Part shown: positions 49,613 to 58,939 of the stretch, in pieces | Numbering within the stretch: the stretch's first letter is position 1 | Layout of the letters: each line of letters opens with the position of its first letter | From: Shinella sumterensis | GTDB taxonomy: Bacteria > Pseudomonadota > Alphaproteobacteria > Rhizobiales > Rhizobiaceae | Assembly (NCBI RefSeq): GCF_004514425.2 | Contig: NZ_MYFN02000012.1 | Span: 106,913 to 170,912 of the forward strand | Direction of reading: 5' to 3' | Length of the DNA stretch: 64,000 nt | Position numbers and translations under genes: made by a program | Notes under the pieces: generated by a model | The model's input: the letters and a program-made list of their open reading frames with translations, nothing else | Database searches by the model: none | What the model was told of the DNA's origin: nothing

Positions 49613-50230
49613 TTATTCTTCGTCGCCGCCGTCTTCGTCGTTCTGGTTGGCGGCCTGCGCGGCCTTGGCCTTCTTGTCGGCGGCCAGCGCATCGCGGATC
49701 AGTTCGTCGGTCAGGATCAGCCGGCCTTCGGCTAGCGCCGTGAAGGGAATGACGACCGTCGGCGCATCGCCGGCGGCGGGCTGGTCCCGGTCGAGCGTGA
49801 AGCCGTCCTCGTCGGCGGCAGTAATCGTGCCGCGGAAGCGCTTGCGGCCATCGACCAGGATCGACGTCTCGCATTTCAGCAGGTGCCCGGTCCAGCGCTT
49901 GAAGTCCGACTTGCGGACCATCGGCCGGTCGATACCGGGAGACGACACTTCGAGATGATACGCCTTATCGATCGGGTCCTCAACATCGAGAACCGGCGAG
50001 ACCGCCATCGAGACCTGCTCGCAGTCCTCGACGGTCATGGTGCCGTCCGGCCGCTCGCACATGATCTGCAAGGTGGCGCCGTTCTGCGCCGACAGGCGCA
50101 CGCGCACCAGCTGGTAGCCGATCTGCTCGATGGTCGGCTCGATGATGTCGGCAACGCGGCGGTCGAGGCCGGTTTCGACGATCAGCCGCGGCTCGATGGC
50201 CACATTTTCCGTCTGGGTCGTGTCGGACAT
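49613..50230 (-). CDS. rimP: Ribosome maturation factor RimP
   Basis: A 205-residue factor for 30S assembly: [43 protein letters not shown], and the signature [22 protein letters not shown]-terminal Lys/Ala and acidic extension follows. The start 50230 has GGGAGG seven bases upstream. First gene of the rimP-nusA-ylxR-infB cluster. Confidence 0.95.
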   Translation of the reverse strand: MSDTTQTENVAIEPRLIVETGLDRRVADIIEPTIEQIGYQLVRVRLSAQNGATLQIMCERPDGTMTVEDCEQVSMAVSPVLDVEDPIDKAYHLEVSSPGIDRPMVRKSDFKRWTGHLLKCETSILVDGRKRFRGTITAADEDGFTLDRDQPAAGDAPTVVIPFTALAEGRLILTDELIRDALAADKKAKAAQAANQNDEDGGDEE

Positions 50231-50277
50231 GGCATGCCCTCCCGGGATGGTCGTTATCATGCGCCTGATCGAGGCAA

Positions 50278-50310
50278 TAAAAAAGAGCGGGTCCTCGCGG
50301 GCCCACTCTT
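50278..50310 (-). promoter_or_regulatory. Terminator-like hairpin in the rimP leader (candidate attenuator)
   Basis: Minus strand AAGAGTGGG, ten-base loop, CCCGCTCTT (one T-G pair in nine) followed by TTTTTATTG, 48 bases before the rimP ATG. Upstream is only the divergent MFS promoter region and no other leftward gene, so the hairpin must lie in the rimP mRNA leader. Premature termination could tune the nusA/infB operon. Confidence 0.65.
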
Positions 50311-50475
50311 CATCTGACGATCAAGAATTTGACGCTGATATAGACCGGGTTCGTCACAAATGCAAGGTCGGCGTCGGCGGACCCTGTGGGCGAGCTATTT
50401 CCAGCCATCGACTTGCCGCTTTCGTCGCATGGACTAGATTGCTAGCCAACGCTGCTTCGAGAATGAGTACCCACC

Positions 50476-52104
50476 GTGCCGGACCGGAAATCCCCCCTCG
50501 CCCCTTTCCGAAATGAGACGTTTCGCGTGATCTGGGCAGCGAGCCTGATTTCGAACTTCGGCGGGCTCATCCAGTCGGTCGGCGCGGCCTGGATGATGGC
50601 CTCGATATCCTCCTCCGCCAACATGGTCGCGCTGGTGCAGGCCTCCACCTCGCTGCCGATCATGCTGTTTTCCGTCGCCGCCGGCGCACTTGCCGACAAT
50701 TTCGACCGGCGCAAGCTGATGCTGACGGCGCAGGCATTCATGTTCGTCGTCTCCGTCATGCTGACGGTCTTCGCCTGGCAGGGACTGATCACGCCCTGGC
50801 TGCTCCTGACCTTCACCTTTCTGATCGGATGCGGCACCGCGCTGAACAACCCGGCCTGGCAGGCATCGGTCGGCGACATGGTGCCGCGCGAGGACCTGCC
50901 GGCCGCCGTATCGCTCAACAGCATGGGCTTCAACCTGACCCGCAGCGTCGGCCCTGCGATCGGCGGCGCCATCGTCGCCGCGGCCGGCGCGGCGGCGGCC
51001 TTTGCCGTGAATGCCTGCAGCTACTTCGCCCTTCTCTTCGCGCTGTTCCGGTGGAAGCCGCCCGTGTCGCCGCGCACCCTGCCGCGTGAGGATTTCGGCC
51101 GAGCGGTGTCTGCGGGCCTGCGCTATGTCTCGATGTCGCCGAATATCGGCAAGGTGCTGCTGCGCGGCTTCGCCTTCGGTCTTTCCACCAGCTCCATCCT
51201 GTCGCTCCTGCCGCTGATCGCGCGAGACCTCGTCAAGGGCGGGCCGCTGACCTTCGGTATCCTGCTCGGCTGTTTCGGGCTTGGCGCCATCGCCGGCGCT
51301 CTCATGAACGCGCGGCTGCGCGAACGCTTTGCGAGCGAAACCATCGCCCGCATGGCCTTTGCGGGCTTTGCGATCAGCGCGTCCGTCTGTGCCGTCAGCG
51401 GCTCCGCACTGCTCACCGGCGCCGTCCTCTTGCTGTCAGGCGCGTCCTGGGTCATGGCGCTTTCGCTCTTCAACACCACGGTCCAGCTTTCGACGCCGCG
51501 CTGGGTCGTTGCCCGCGCACTTTCGCTCTACCAGACCACGACCTTCGGCGGCATCGCGGCCGGCAGCTGGATCTGGGGCACGACCGCCGACACCCATGGA
51601 GCGGAAGCGGCCCTGCTCGCCTCGGCCGTGGCGATGATCGCCGGGGCGGCTATCGGCCTGCGCTTCACGCTGCCCGAACTGCAAAGCCTCAATGTCGATC
51701 CGCTCAACCGCTTCAGCGAGCCGGACCTGCCGCTCGACCTGAAGCCCCGCAGCGGCCCCATCGTCATCCTGATCGACTACGAGATCGCCGAGGAAGACAT
51801 ACCGCAGTTCCTGGAAACGATGACCGAGCGACGACGCATCCGCATTCGCGACGGCGCGGGACAATGGGCGCTGATGCGCGACCTCGAGAACCCGACGATC
51901 TGGACGGAGACCTACCACGTTCCGACCTGGGTGGAATATGTGCGCCACAACCAGCGCCGCACCCATGCCGATGCCGCCAACGGCGAGCGGTTACGCCAGC
52001 TGCACCGCGGCGCGGAAGACCCGCGCGTCCACCGCATGATCGAGCGCCAGACGATCATTCCGCACGAATACGAGCGCTTCAAGCAGAATGTCGAGATGCA
52101 TTGA
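50476..52104 (+). CDS. MFS transporter with C-terminal ABM-like domain
   Basis: A 542-residue protein. Residues 1-410 are a 12-helix major facilitator of the enterobactin-exporter-like (MFS_3) type: LISNFGGLIQSVGAAWMMAS, ADNFDRRKLMLTAQ, LNNPAWQASVGDMVPREDL, LNSMGFNLTRSVGPAIGG. The last 110 residues are soluble (IVILIDYEIAEEDIPQFLET to the end) and resemble a ferredoxin-like ABM monooxygenase fold. Substrate unknown. Start GTG 50476. Divergent from rimP. Confidence 0.86.
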   Translation: MPDRKSPLAPFRNETFRVIWAASLISNFGGLIQSVGAAWMMASISSSANMVALVQASTSLPIMLFSVAAGALADNFDRRKLMLTAQAFMFVVSVMLTVFAWQGLITPWLLLTFTFLIGCGTALNNPAWQASVGDMVPREDLPAAVSLNSMGFNLTRSVGPAIGGAIVAAAGAAAAFAVNACSYFALLFALFRWKPPVSPRTLPREDFGRAVSAGLRYVSMSPNIGKVLLRGFAFGLSTSSILSLLPLIARDLVKGGPLTFGILLGCFGLGAIAGALMNARLRERFASETIARMAFAGFAISASVCAVSGSALLTGAVLLLSGASWVMALSLFNTTVQLSTPRWVVARALSLYQTTTFGGIAAGSWIWGTTADTHGAEAALLASAVAMIAGAAIGLRFTLPELQSLNVDPLNRFSEPDLPLDLKPRSGPIVILIDYEIAEEDIPQFLETMTERRRIRIRDGAGQWALMRDLENPTIWTETYHVPTWVEYVRHNQRRTHADAANGERLRQLHRGAEDPRVHRMIERQTIIPHEYERFKQNVEMH

Positions 52105-52132
52105 GGCTGGAGGGTCTTGTCGCATATCCGAC

Positions 52133-52154
52133 GCCGAAGCGATTTCGCTTCGGC
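52133..52154. terminator. Hairpin between convergent MFS and transglycosylase genes
   Basis: A perfect 9-bp stem GCCGAAGCG, loop ATTT, CGCTTCGGC (52133-52154), without a good T-run on either side. Its location between two converging stops suggests a weak shared terminator. Confidence 0.5.
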
Positions 52155-52163
52155 TGGAAATGC

Positions 52164-53417
52164 TCAGCGCAGCTTCGTCTTCAGCGAGGCATCGGGATAG
52201 CAGGTCGGCTTGAGGCCGTTTTTCGCCTGCCAGTCGCCCAGCGAGCGGCGCGTCTTGTAGCCGGGAAGGCCATCCACCTTGCCGACGTCGTAGCCCTTGG
52301 CGACCAGCGCCTTCTGCATGGCCAGCACATCCGAGCGCAGCATCTTGCCGACATCGCCCCATTGGCCCTGGAACGAACCGCTGCCATAGGCGATGCGGTC
52401 GGCGAGATTGCCGATGAAGAGCGCGTAGAGGTCGGAGTTGTTGTACTCCTTGAGCACGTAGAAGTTCGGCGTGACGATGAATTCCGGGCCATGCGTGCCG
52501 GCCGGCACGAGCATCATGCCCGACGCCTTGCTTTCGCCGGAGGGGAAGCCCTTGCCGGAAATGCGCGTGATGCCGGTGGCCGCCCAGGCCGAGATTGGCT
52601 TGGCGAGATCGGGCCCTTCCTGTGCGCAGCTCGCGCTGGCCGGGATCGAGACCTCGTAGCCCCAGCTGCGGCCCGCCTGCCAGCCCTTCTTCGCCAGATA
52701 ATTGGCGATGGAGGCGAGGCTGTCGGGCACCGAACCCCAGATGTCGCGCACGCCGTCGCCATCGAAATCGACGGCATATTGCAGGTAGCTGGTGGGCATG
52801 AACTGCGGCTGGCCGAGCGCACCCGCCCAGGAACCCTTCAGTTGCGCGACCGTGCGGTCCCCACCGTCGACGATATGCAGCGCGGCGATCAGCTCCTTGC
52901 GGAACATGTCCTTGCGTGTCGACATGAAGGCCTTGGTGGCGAGGACATCGACGGCCGAATAGGGGATCTTCGCGCTGCCGAAGCCGGATTCGCGGCCCCA
53001 GACCGCAACGACGATCTCGCCCGGCACGCCGAAACGCTGCTCGATCCTGCGCAGCGTCGCCGCATGGGTCTTCGCCAGCCCGCGCCCCGTCGCCGCAAGC
53101 CCCTGCAGCCGCTTTTCGGAAAAATAGGCGCCGGGTGAGGAGAACTCCGCCTGGCTCTGCGCCTGCTCCTTGGTGGGTTTCGAGCCCGGCGGCACGAGAT
53201 CGGGCAGGTCCCAGTTGAGGGTCACGCCCTCCATCGCCGCACGGAAGGTCCTTTCGCTGACGCCGGTCTTCTGCGCGGCCGGCCACAGGTCCTTGTCGAT
53301 CCAGACCCGGAACATCCTCTCGACCTCCGCCTTGGAGGCGGCGTTTGCAGGCAGTGCCAGAGCAAGCGAAAACAGGACGATGCTGACGGAGGCCTTCAAC
53401 ACTTTGCGAATGCTCAA
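52164..53417 (-). CDS. Lytic murein transglycosylase (MltB/SLT_2 type)
   Basis: Cleaves peptidoglycan glycan strands to 1,6-anhydromuramyl ends. The 417 residues have a signal peptide (VLKASVSIVLFSLALALPANA), a SLT_2 catalytic domain with the glutamate in AVWGRESGFGSAKIPYS, and GALGQPQFMPTSYLQYAVDFDGDG, then a C-terminal peptidoglycan-binding domain (VLAMQKALVAKGYDVGKVDG). There is no lipobox cysteine, so it is soluble and periplasmic. Confidence 0.92.
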   Translation of the reverse strand: MSIRKVLKASVSIVLFSLALALPANAASKAEVERMFRVWIDKDLWPAAQKTGVSERTFRAAMEGVTLNWDLPDLVPPGSKPTKEQAQSQAEFSSPGAYFSEKRLQGLAATGRGLAKTHAATLRRIEQRFGVPGEIVVAVWGRESGFGSAKIPYSAVDVLATKAFMSTRKDMFRKELIAALHIVDGGDRTVAQLKGSWAGALGQPQFMPTSYLQYAVDFDGDGVRDIWGSVPDSLASIANYLAKKGWQAGRSWGYEVSIPASASCAQEGPDLAKPISAWAATGITRISGKGFPSGESKASGMMLVPAGTHGPEFIVTPNFYVLKEYNNSDLYALFIGNLADRIAYGSGSFQGQWGDVGKMLRSDVLAMQKALVAKGYDVGKVDGLPGYKTRRSLGDWQAKNGLKPTCYPDASLKTKLR

Positions 53418-53428
53418 AATGGGTCTCC

Positions 53429-54034
53429 TCAGATCGCCGTGCGGGCGCGAAGCGCCGCCGTCAATGTGCCTTCGTCGAGATAGTCGAGCTCGCCGCCGAC
53501 GGGCACACCATGGGCAAGCCGCGTGATCTTGACCTCCAGGCCGGCGAGCTGGTCGGTGATGTAATGGGCGGTGGTCTGGCCTTCGACGGTGGCGTTGACG
53601 GCGATGATCAGCTCGCGCACGCCGCCCTTCGCCACCCGATCGACGAGGCCGCGGATGTTGAGATCGTCAGGGCCGACGCCGTCGAGCGGCGACAGCGTGC
53701 CGCCGAGTACGTGATAGGCCGCGTTCATCGCGCCGGCGCGCTCCAGCGCCCAGAGGTCGGAAACGTCCTCGACCACGATGATCATGCCATGATCCCGGCG
53801 CACATCCGTGCAGACGGTGCAGGGATCGCTGGTATCGACATTGCCGCAGCACGAGCAGATGCGCACCTTGCGATGCGCCTCGCCCATCGCCTCGGCGAGG
53901 GGCCCCAGCAGCTGGTCCTTCTTCTTGACGAGATGCAGCGCCGCCCGGCGCGCCGAGCGCGGCCCGAGGCCCGGCACCTTCGCCAGGAGCTGGATGAGTT
54001 TTTCGATTTCGGGACCGGTGACTCGTTTTGCCAT
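53429..54034 (-). CDS. recR: Recombination mediator RecR
   Basis: A 201-residue zinc and Toprim protein that with RecF/RecO loads RecA. It shows [20 protein letters not shown] (HhH), the four-cysteine finger [16 protein letters not shown], and the Toprim region [17 protein letters not shown] and [13 protein letters not shown]. It belongs with ybaB and dnaX, the common dnaX-ybaB-recR group, here split by an inserted MOSC gene on the other strand. Confidence 0.96.
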   Translation of the reverse strand: MAKRVTGPEIEKLIQLLAKVPGLGPRSARRAALHLVKKKDQLLGPLAEAMGEAHRKVRICSCCGNVDTSDPCTVCTDVRRDHGMIIVVEDVSDLWALERAGAMNAAYHVLGGTLSPLDGVGPDDLNIRGLVDRVAKGGVRELIIAVNATVEGQTTAHYITDQLAGLEVKITRLAHGVPVGGELDYLDEGTLTAALRARTAI

Positions 54035-54086
54035 TGGCGCTATCTAGCCCATATCACGGGGAAACGGAATCTTTGGAGATCGACGC

Positions 54087-54701
54087 TTGATCAAAATCCT
54101 CGCGGTATGCACGGGCGTCGCCCGCCCTGTTCCCGGCAAAAGCTACAAGACCGGCATTTTCAAGACGCCGACGGACGCGGCCATCGTCGTTGACCGCGAG
54201 GGCCTGCTCGGCGATGCCATCTGCAACCGCAAGCATCACGGCGGCCCGGAACAGGCGGTCTATGGCCTCGGCTCGGTCGATCTCGACTGGTGGTCGAAGG
54301 ACCTTGGCCGCTCAATCGAGCCCGGCACCTTCGGCGAAAACATCGTGATCGAAGGCGTCGACAGCCGCAGCATCAGCGTCGGCGATCGCTTCGAGACGGA
54401 AAGCGTGCTTCTGGAAGTGACCTCGACGCGCACGCCCTGCGCGACATTCAATGCCCGCATGGGCGATCCCGGCTTCGCACGGCGCTTCATGAGCGCGGGA
54501 CGCCCCGGCTTCTATTGCCGGGTGCTGCGCGACGGCGTGATCCAGGCCGGAGACCCGGCGACCTACACACCCTTCGACGGCGAGCCCGTCACCATGCCGG
54601 AATTGCTGCGCACCTATGGGCGCAACCTCTCCGAGGAGGACCGGCTGCGCTACCTGGCGGCGCCGATCAGCGACAAGCTGCGTGCCGCGCTGACCGGCTG
54701 A
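54087..54701 (+). CDS. MOSC-domain protein
   Basis: A 204-residue protein of the YiiM-like MOSC group: GLLGDAICNRKHHGGPEQAVYGL, PGTFGENIVIEGVD and the conserved cysteine in TSTRTPCATFNARMG that in relatives binds molybdenum cofactor. It may act on N-hydroxylated substrates. The start is TTG 54087 with TTTGGAG upstream. It sits opposite to and between recR and ybaB. Confidence 0.9.
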   Translation: MIKILAVCTGVARPVPGKSYKTGIFKTPTDAAIVVDREGLLGDAICNRKHHGGPEQAVYGLGSVDLDWWSKDLGRSIEPGTFGENIVIEGVDSRSISVGDRFETESVLLEVTSTRTPCATFNARMGDPGFARRFMSAGRPGFYCRVLRDGVIQAGDPATYTPFDGEPVTMPELLRTYGRNLSEEDRLRYLAAPISDKLRAALTG

Positions 54702-54708
54702 GGCGTGA

Positions 54709-55032
54709 TCAGAACGGCAGCTTGAAGCCGGGCGGGATCGGCAGGCCGGCGGTCAGCGCCTTGGTGCGCTCGGCGGTTTCGGCCTCGGCCTTGTCCTTGG
54801 CATCCTTATGGGCGGCCACGATCAGGTCTTCCAGGATTTCGACGTCGTCTTCCTTGAACAGCGAAGGGTCGATCTTCAGCGCCTTGAGGTTGCCCTTGCC
54901 GTCGAGCGTGACCGAGACGAGGCCGCCGCCGGAGGTGCCGTTCACCTCGAGGGCGGCGATCTCCTCCTGCATCTTCTCCATCTTGGCCTGCATTTCCTTG
55001 ACCTTGCCCATCATGCCCATGATGTCGCGCAT
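54709..55032 (-). CDS. ybaB: Nucleoid-associated protein YbaB/EbfC
   Basis: A 107-residue DNA-binding dimer: [22 protein letters not shown] (coiled), [21 protein letters not shown] and [12 protein letters not shown], ending [11 protein letters not shown]. Downstream of dnaX as in most bacteria. Confidence 0.95.
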   Translation of the reverse strand: MRDIMGMMGKVKEMQAKMEKMQEEIAALEVNGTSGGGLVSVTLDGKGNLKALKIDPSLFKEDDVEILEDLIVAAHKDAKDKAEAETAERTKALTAGLPIPPGFKLPF

Positions 55033-55069
55033 CGGCCTCTCCTCTCAGTTCTCGTTGTTACAATTGCGC

Positions 55070-55112
55070 GCAATTCCGGACGCAAAACCGCTGCGCACTT
55101 TGCTGGAATTGC
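55070..55112. repeat. Intergenic palindromic repeat between ybaB and dnaX
   Basis: GCAATTCC (55070-55077) and GGAATTGC (55105-55112) flank GGACGCAAAACCGCTGCGCA; a second, degenerate copy is at 40108. It ends on the last base of the dnaX stop codon. Looks like the short palindromic elements found between many rhizobial genes. Confidence 0.5.
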
Positions 55113-56992
55113 TAATGTTCGATATCGTCGCCGGGCAGGATATCGCCCTCGGCGGATTCCGCGATGGCGGCGGCCTCGACGGTCTCCGGCTCGTCTTCCG
55201 TCTCCGGCACCTTGATGCGCACGTCGGTGATCTTCGCGCCGGGGAAGCGCTGGAGGATGGCGGCGACATCAGGATCCTGCCGGGCATCGGCCACGCGCGC
55301 TTCCTGCGCCATCGCCTCGGCCTCGGCCAGCGTGGGGCCGCCGGCTTCCCGCGACAGGATGACGAGCCAGCGCGTACCGGTCCATTCCAGGAGACGGTTC
55401 GACAGTTCTGAGACCAGCGATTTCGGCGCGTCGTCGGTCAGGCTGATTTCGAGCTTGCCCGCTTCGACGCTCACGGGCCGTATGAAGGCGCGCACCAGCG
55501 CGCGAAGCCTGATGTCCCGGTTCCTGGTGCAGAGGTCGGCAATATCGGAGATCGACTTGACCGGCACCTTCGGCGCCGCTGCCGGCTGCTCGGCGGGCGC
55601 GGTCTCGACGCGGCCGACCGGCTGCGGCGCGGATTCGGCCTGCGGCACCGGGCGCAGCATCGTGACGGTTCCGCCGCCCGCCTGGGCGCGCATCGGCGCA
55701 TCCGGCTGGCGCGCGACCGCGGACACCGCACCCTGCGCCGACGGTTGCCCGCCATAGCCTCCGGATTGCGGCGCACGCGCGCCGTTGCCACCGCCGTCCC
55801 CGCTCGAAAGCTCGGCAAGCCGGCGGGCGGCATCTTCCGGCGAGGGAAGGTTTGCGGCATGGGCAAGACGGATGATGACCATCTCGGCAGCCCCGGCGGG
55901 ACGGCTGGAGGCTTCCGTCTCGGGAATGCCCTTCAGCAGCATCTGCCATATGCGCGACAGCGCCGTGACCGCGATGGAATTGGCGAATTCCACGCCGCGC
56001 ACGCGCTCGATCTCGCTCAGCGACTGGTCGCCGGTGGCATCGGGCACATATTTCATGCGGGTCACGAGATGGGTGAAATCGGCAAGGTCGGTCAGCACCA
56101 CGGACGGGCTGGCGCCGGCCTCGTATTGCGCGGCGAACTCGGCCAAAGCCGCTGCCGCATCGCCCTTCACGATGTGCTCGAAGAGATCGACGATGCGCGC
56201 GCGGTCGGCAAGGCCGAGCATGGAGCGCACGGCATCGACCTCGACGCGGCCCGCCCCGTGGGCGATCGCCTGGTCGAGCAGCGAGAGGCCGTCGCGCGCG
56301 GAGCCTTCGGCGGCGCGGGCGACCATGGCCAGCGCGTCCGGCTCGAACGCCACGCCTTCCTTGCCGAGAATGGTGGTGAACAGGCCGACGAGATCGGAGG
56401 CGCCGATGCGCCGCAGGTCGAAGCGCTGGCAGCGCGACAGGACGGTGATCGGCACCTTGCGGATTTCGGTCGTCGCGAAGATGAACTTCACATGCTCCGG
56501 CGGCTCTTCGAGCGTCTTCAAGAGACCGTTGAAGGCCTGCGTCGAGAGCATGTGCACTTCGTCGATGATATAGACCTTGTAGCGCGCCGAAACCGGGCGG
56601 TAGCGCACCTGCTCGATGATCTCCCTGATATCGTCGATACCGGTATGGGAAGCCGCGTCCATCTCGATGACGTCGACATGCCGGCCTTCCATGATCGCCT
56701 GGCAATGTTCGCCGGGAACGCGCAGGTCGATCGTCGGCTTGTCGATGTCTGATGTCTTGTAGTTGAGCGCGCGGGCGAGGATGCGGGCGGTCGTCGTCTT
56801 GCCGACACCGCGAACGCCGGTCAGCATGTAGGCCTGGGCGATGCGGCCCGTCTCGAAGGCGTTGGTCAGCGTGCGAACCATCGGCTCCTGGCCGACCATG
56901 AGGTCGGAGAAGTCCTTCGGCCGGTACTTTCGCGCAAGCACGCGATAGGCGGCGGGCTTTTCAGTGGACGGATTTTGCGTTTCGTCGCTCAT
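55112..56992 (-). CDS. dnaX: DNA polymerase III subunit gamma/tau
   Basis: Clamp-loader ATPase, 626 residues: YRVLARKYRPKDFSDLMVGQE, Walker A TGVRGVGKTTTARILA, Walker B IIDEVHMLS, SRCQRFDLRRI. The Cys4 zinc finger of E. coli DnaX is replaced by a segment with a single Cys (PGEHCQAIMEG), as is typical of rhizobia. The C-terminal tau half (from about 400) is Ala/Pro/Gly-rich then folded. The start 56992 sits just after the SRP RNA gene. No frameshift heptamer was recognised. Confidence 0.95.
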   Translation of the reverse strand: MSDETQNPSTEKPAAYRVLARKYRPKDFSDLMVGQEPMVRTLTNAFETGRIAQAYMLTGVRGVGKTTTARILARALNYKTSDIDKPTIDLRVPGEHCQAIMEGRHVDVIEMDAASHTGIDDIREIIEQVRYRPVSARYKVYIIDEVHMLSTQAFNGLLKTLEEPPEHVKFIFATTEIRKVPITVLSRCQRFDLRRIGASDLVGLFTTILGKEGVAFEPDALAMVARAAEGSARDGLSLLDQAIAHGAGRVEVDAVRSMLGLADRARIVDLFEHIVKGDAAAALAEFAAQYEAGASPSVVLTDLADFTHLVTRMKYVPDATGDQSLSEIERVRGVEFANSIAVTALSRIWQMLLKGIPETEASSRPAGAAEMVIIRLAHAANLPSPEDAARRLAELSSGDGGGNGARAPQSGGYGGQPSAQGAVSAVARQPDAPMRAQAGGGTVTMLRPVPQAESAPQPVGRVETAPAEQPAAAPKVPVKSISDIADLCTRNRDIRLRALVRAFIRPVSVEAGKLEISLTDDAPKSLVSELSNRLLEWTGTRWLVILSREAGGPTLAEAEAMAQEARVADARQDPDVAAILQRFPGAKITDVRIKVPETEDEPETVEAAAIAESAEGDILPGDDIEH

Positions 56993-57036
56993 CGACCCTG
57001 CCGTTAATCGAACGTCTGTCCCGACAGGACGGAAAG

Positions 57037-57136
57037 GTGGGAGGCTGGCACGATGACCCGTGCCGGGGCTCGTTAGGGCTGCTTCCTTCCGGACCTGACC
57101 CGGTTGGCGAGTGGCTCGTCCACCACCAACCTCCCG
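57037..57136 (-). ncRNA. ffs: Signal recognition particle RNA, small bacterial type (4.5S)
   Basis: The minus strand carries the universally conserved core CAGGTCCGGAAGGAAGCAGC, flanked by GGGTCA and CCTAACG. Outer ends GGGAGG (from 57135) and CCTCCC (57044-57039) pair to close the hairpin, giving about 100 nt. Located directly upstream of dnaX in the same orientation, as in other rhizobia. The end positions are approximate to a few bases. Confidence 0.93.
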
Positions 57137-57251
57137 GCCTCCATATCGGCAATATTCCAGCCGAATGCAAGCGGAGCCGATAAAAAACTGTTGGACGGAA
57201 ATCCGCTGCGTGTCATGAATCACCAAACAAGAAGCATGCGTGAGAACTCCG

Positions 57252-57662
57252 ATGAGCGATTTTCGAACCGACGAACGGCTGGAGCGCGACAGCGACCTTC
57301 TGACGAAGATCGGCCTGTGCGAACTGCGCCTCATGAAGGACGGCCGCTGGCCCTGGCTGGTGCTGGTGCCGCAACGTCCCGATGTCAGCGAGATTTTCGA
57401 TCTCACGCCGCTCGACCAGACCATGCTGACCTTCGAGACGACGCTGGTTGCCGAGGCCCTGAAGCAGGTTACCGGCGCAACGAAGATCAACACCGGCGCG
57501 CTGGGCAACATCGTACGCCAGCTTCATGTGCATGTCATCGCCCGCAGCGAGGGTGATCCGAACTGGCCCGGTCCCGTCTGGGGCCACGGCACGGCCGTGC
57601 CGCGCGCGGAGGCGGACGCCAAGGCACTCTCCGCCAAGCTCCTGGATGCGCTGAACCCATGA
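57252..57662 (+). CDS. HIT-domain protein
   Basis: A 136-residue nucleotide hydrolase/transferase of the histidine-triad superfamily: LMKDGRWPWLVLVPQRPDVSE and the triad region RQLHVHVIARSEGDPNWPGP. The first histidine of the triad is Gln here (Q-L-H-V-H-V-I), as in other QxHxHxx HIT proteins. Overlaps nudC by 4 bp (ATGA), suggesting a joint nucleotide-salvage role. Confidence 0.88.
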   Translation: MSDFRTDERLERDSDLLTKIGLCELRLMKDGRWPWLVLVPQRPDVSEIFDLTPLDQTMLTFETTLVAEALKQVTGATKINTGALGNIVRQLHVHVIARSEGDPNWPGPVWGHGTAVPRAEADAKALSAKLLDALNP

Positions 57663-58636
57663 AGCCTTCGCTATTCGATCTCTATCGCCCGCACGCCGAA
57701 CCCAGCACGATGGTGGCCTTCGCGGAGAACACGCTCGACCGCCGCTCGGAATATCGCGCGCCGGATTGCCTGGAGCAGGCCTTCAAGGCGGAAAACGTCC
57801 ATGCCTTCGCGCTCGCCAGCGGAAAGCTCGTCGTCAAGCACGACGAGAAGATCATCGATCCGCTGTTTGCGCCCTACGAGCTGGCCGAACTCGACCCCGT
57901 GCCGGAAGACGCGATCCTGCTGGGTTATCTCAAGAACGGCGAACCGCGTCTGGCCATTCCCGTCCGCGCCGACCCCGATACGCTGCAGGAACCGCTGAAG
58001 GCGACGGACAGCCGGACACTCTATCGCCAGCAGATGCTGGACGACGACCTGCTCGGCCAGTTCGCCCAGGCTTCCAGCCTGATGACGTGGAATGCGAACA
58101 ATCGCTTCTGCGGCAAGTGCGGTTCGCCGACGCGCTCGGAACTCGGCGGCTACCGCCGGATCTGCGAGGCCTGCGGCCACATCATCTTTCCGCGCACCGA
58201 CCCCGTCGCGATCATGCTGGTCATCGACGTGGAGCGGGATCTGTGCCTGCTCGGCCGCTCGCCGCATTTCCCGGAAGGCATGTATTCCTGCCTCGCCGGC
58301 TTCCTGGAGCCCGGCGAGACGGTCGAGCATACGGTGCGCCGCGAGACCTTCGAGGAAGCGGGCATCAGGGTCGGACGCGTGCGCTACCACGCCTCGCAGC
58401 CCTGGCCGATGCCGCATTCCCTGATGATCGGCTGTTACGGCGAGGCGATCTCCTTCGATATCCGCCGCGACGAGCAGGAGCTTGAGGATTGCCGCTGGTT
58501 CACCCGCGAGGAGACGGCGGCGATGATCGAGCGCAGCGCGATGTCCGGCGTGGCACCGGGCACCACGACACCCCCGCCGAAGGGCGCCATCGCGCATCGC
58601 CTGATGCGCGACTGGCTGGACTGGAAGCTGGACTAG
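57659..58636 (+). CDS. nudC: NAD(+) diphosphatase / deNADding enzyme NudC
   Basis: Nudix hydrolase cleaving NAD(H) and NAD-capped RNA. The 325 residues have a zinc ribbon (FCGKCGSPTRSELGGYRRIC then EACG), the Nudix box GFLEPGETVEHTVRRETFEE with AGI, and the NudC-specific SQPWPMPHSLMIG. Starts within the HIT stop codon. Converges with a small membrane protein, stops overlapping by 4 bp. Confidence 0.95.
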   Translation: MKPSLFDLYRPHAEPSTMVAFAENTLDRRSEYRAPDCLEQAFKAENVHAFALASGKLVVKHDEKIIDPLFAPYELAELDPVPEDAILLGYLKNGEPRLAIPVRADPDTLQEPLKATDSRTLYRQQMLDDDLLGQFAQASSLMTWNANNRFCGKCGSPTRSELGGYRRICEACGHIIFPRTDPVAIMLVIDVERDLCLLGRSPHFPEGMYSCLAGFLEPGETVEHTVRRETFEEAGIRVGRVRYHASQPWPMPHSLMIGCYGEAISFDIRRDEQELEDCRWFTREETAAMIERSAMSGVAPGTTTPPPKGAIAHRLMRDWLDWKLD

Positions 58637-58869
58637 CGCCAGCCGAAGGTCGGCCGGTCGCCGGGATGCTCGCGCAGCCTCAGCCTCGGCGCCATAAGGC
58701 GGGCGATGACGGGGCTGACGAGGAACGTGATGGCGATCCAGGCCGGCAGAAGGTATTTGGCATGATCGGCAAGGGCCGGCACCGCCAGGATGGCGATGGC
58801 GCCCGCACCGAAGACGACGGCATTCACCATCATCGAAACCATGATCGTGATATAGGTAATCGTGCGCAT
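58633..58869 (-). CDS. Small two-span membrane protein, unknown function
   Basis: A 78-residue product with helices about 5-30 (IMVSMMVNAVVFGAGAIAIL) and 40-58 (YLLPAWIAITFLVSPVIAR), followed by a basic cytoplasmic tail RLREHPGDRPTFGWR. The ATG at 58869 is chosen because AGGAG lies 6 bp upstream. The stop overlaps the nudC end by 4 bp. Confidence 0.7.
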   Translation of the reverse strand: MRTITYITIMVSMMVNAVVFGAGAIAILAVPALADHAKYLLPAWIAITFLVSPVIARLMAPRLRLREHPGDRPTFGWR

Positions 58870-58939
58870 GGGCATCTCCTTTCAGGATGGAAATGCCGTT
58901 TCGGAAGCCCGGTTCCGGGCTCCCTGACGATCGTCAATT

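Noticed and set aside
57001..57136. Considered as a terminator or leader of dnaX because of its strong hairpin
   Set aside because: The universally conserved SRP RNA core sequence is present, so it is the ffs gene.
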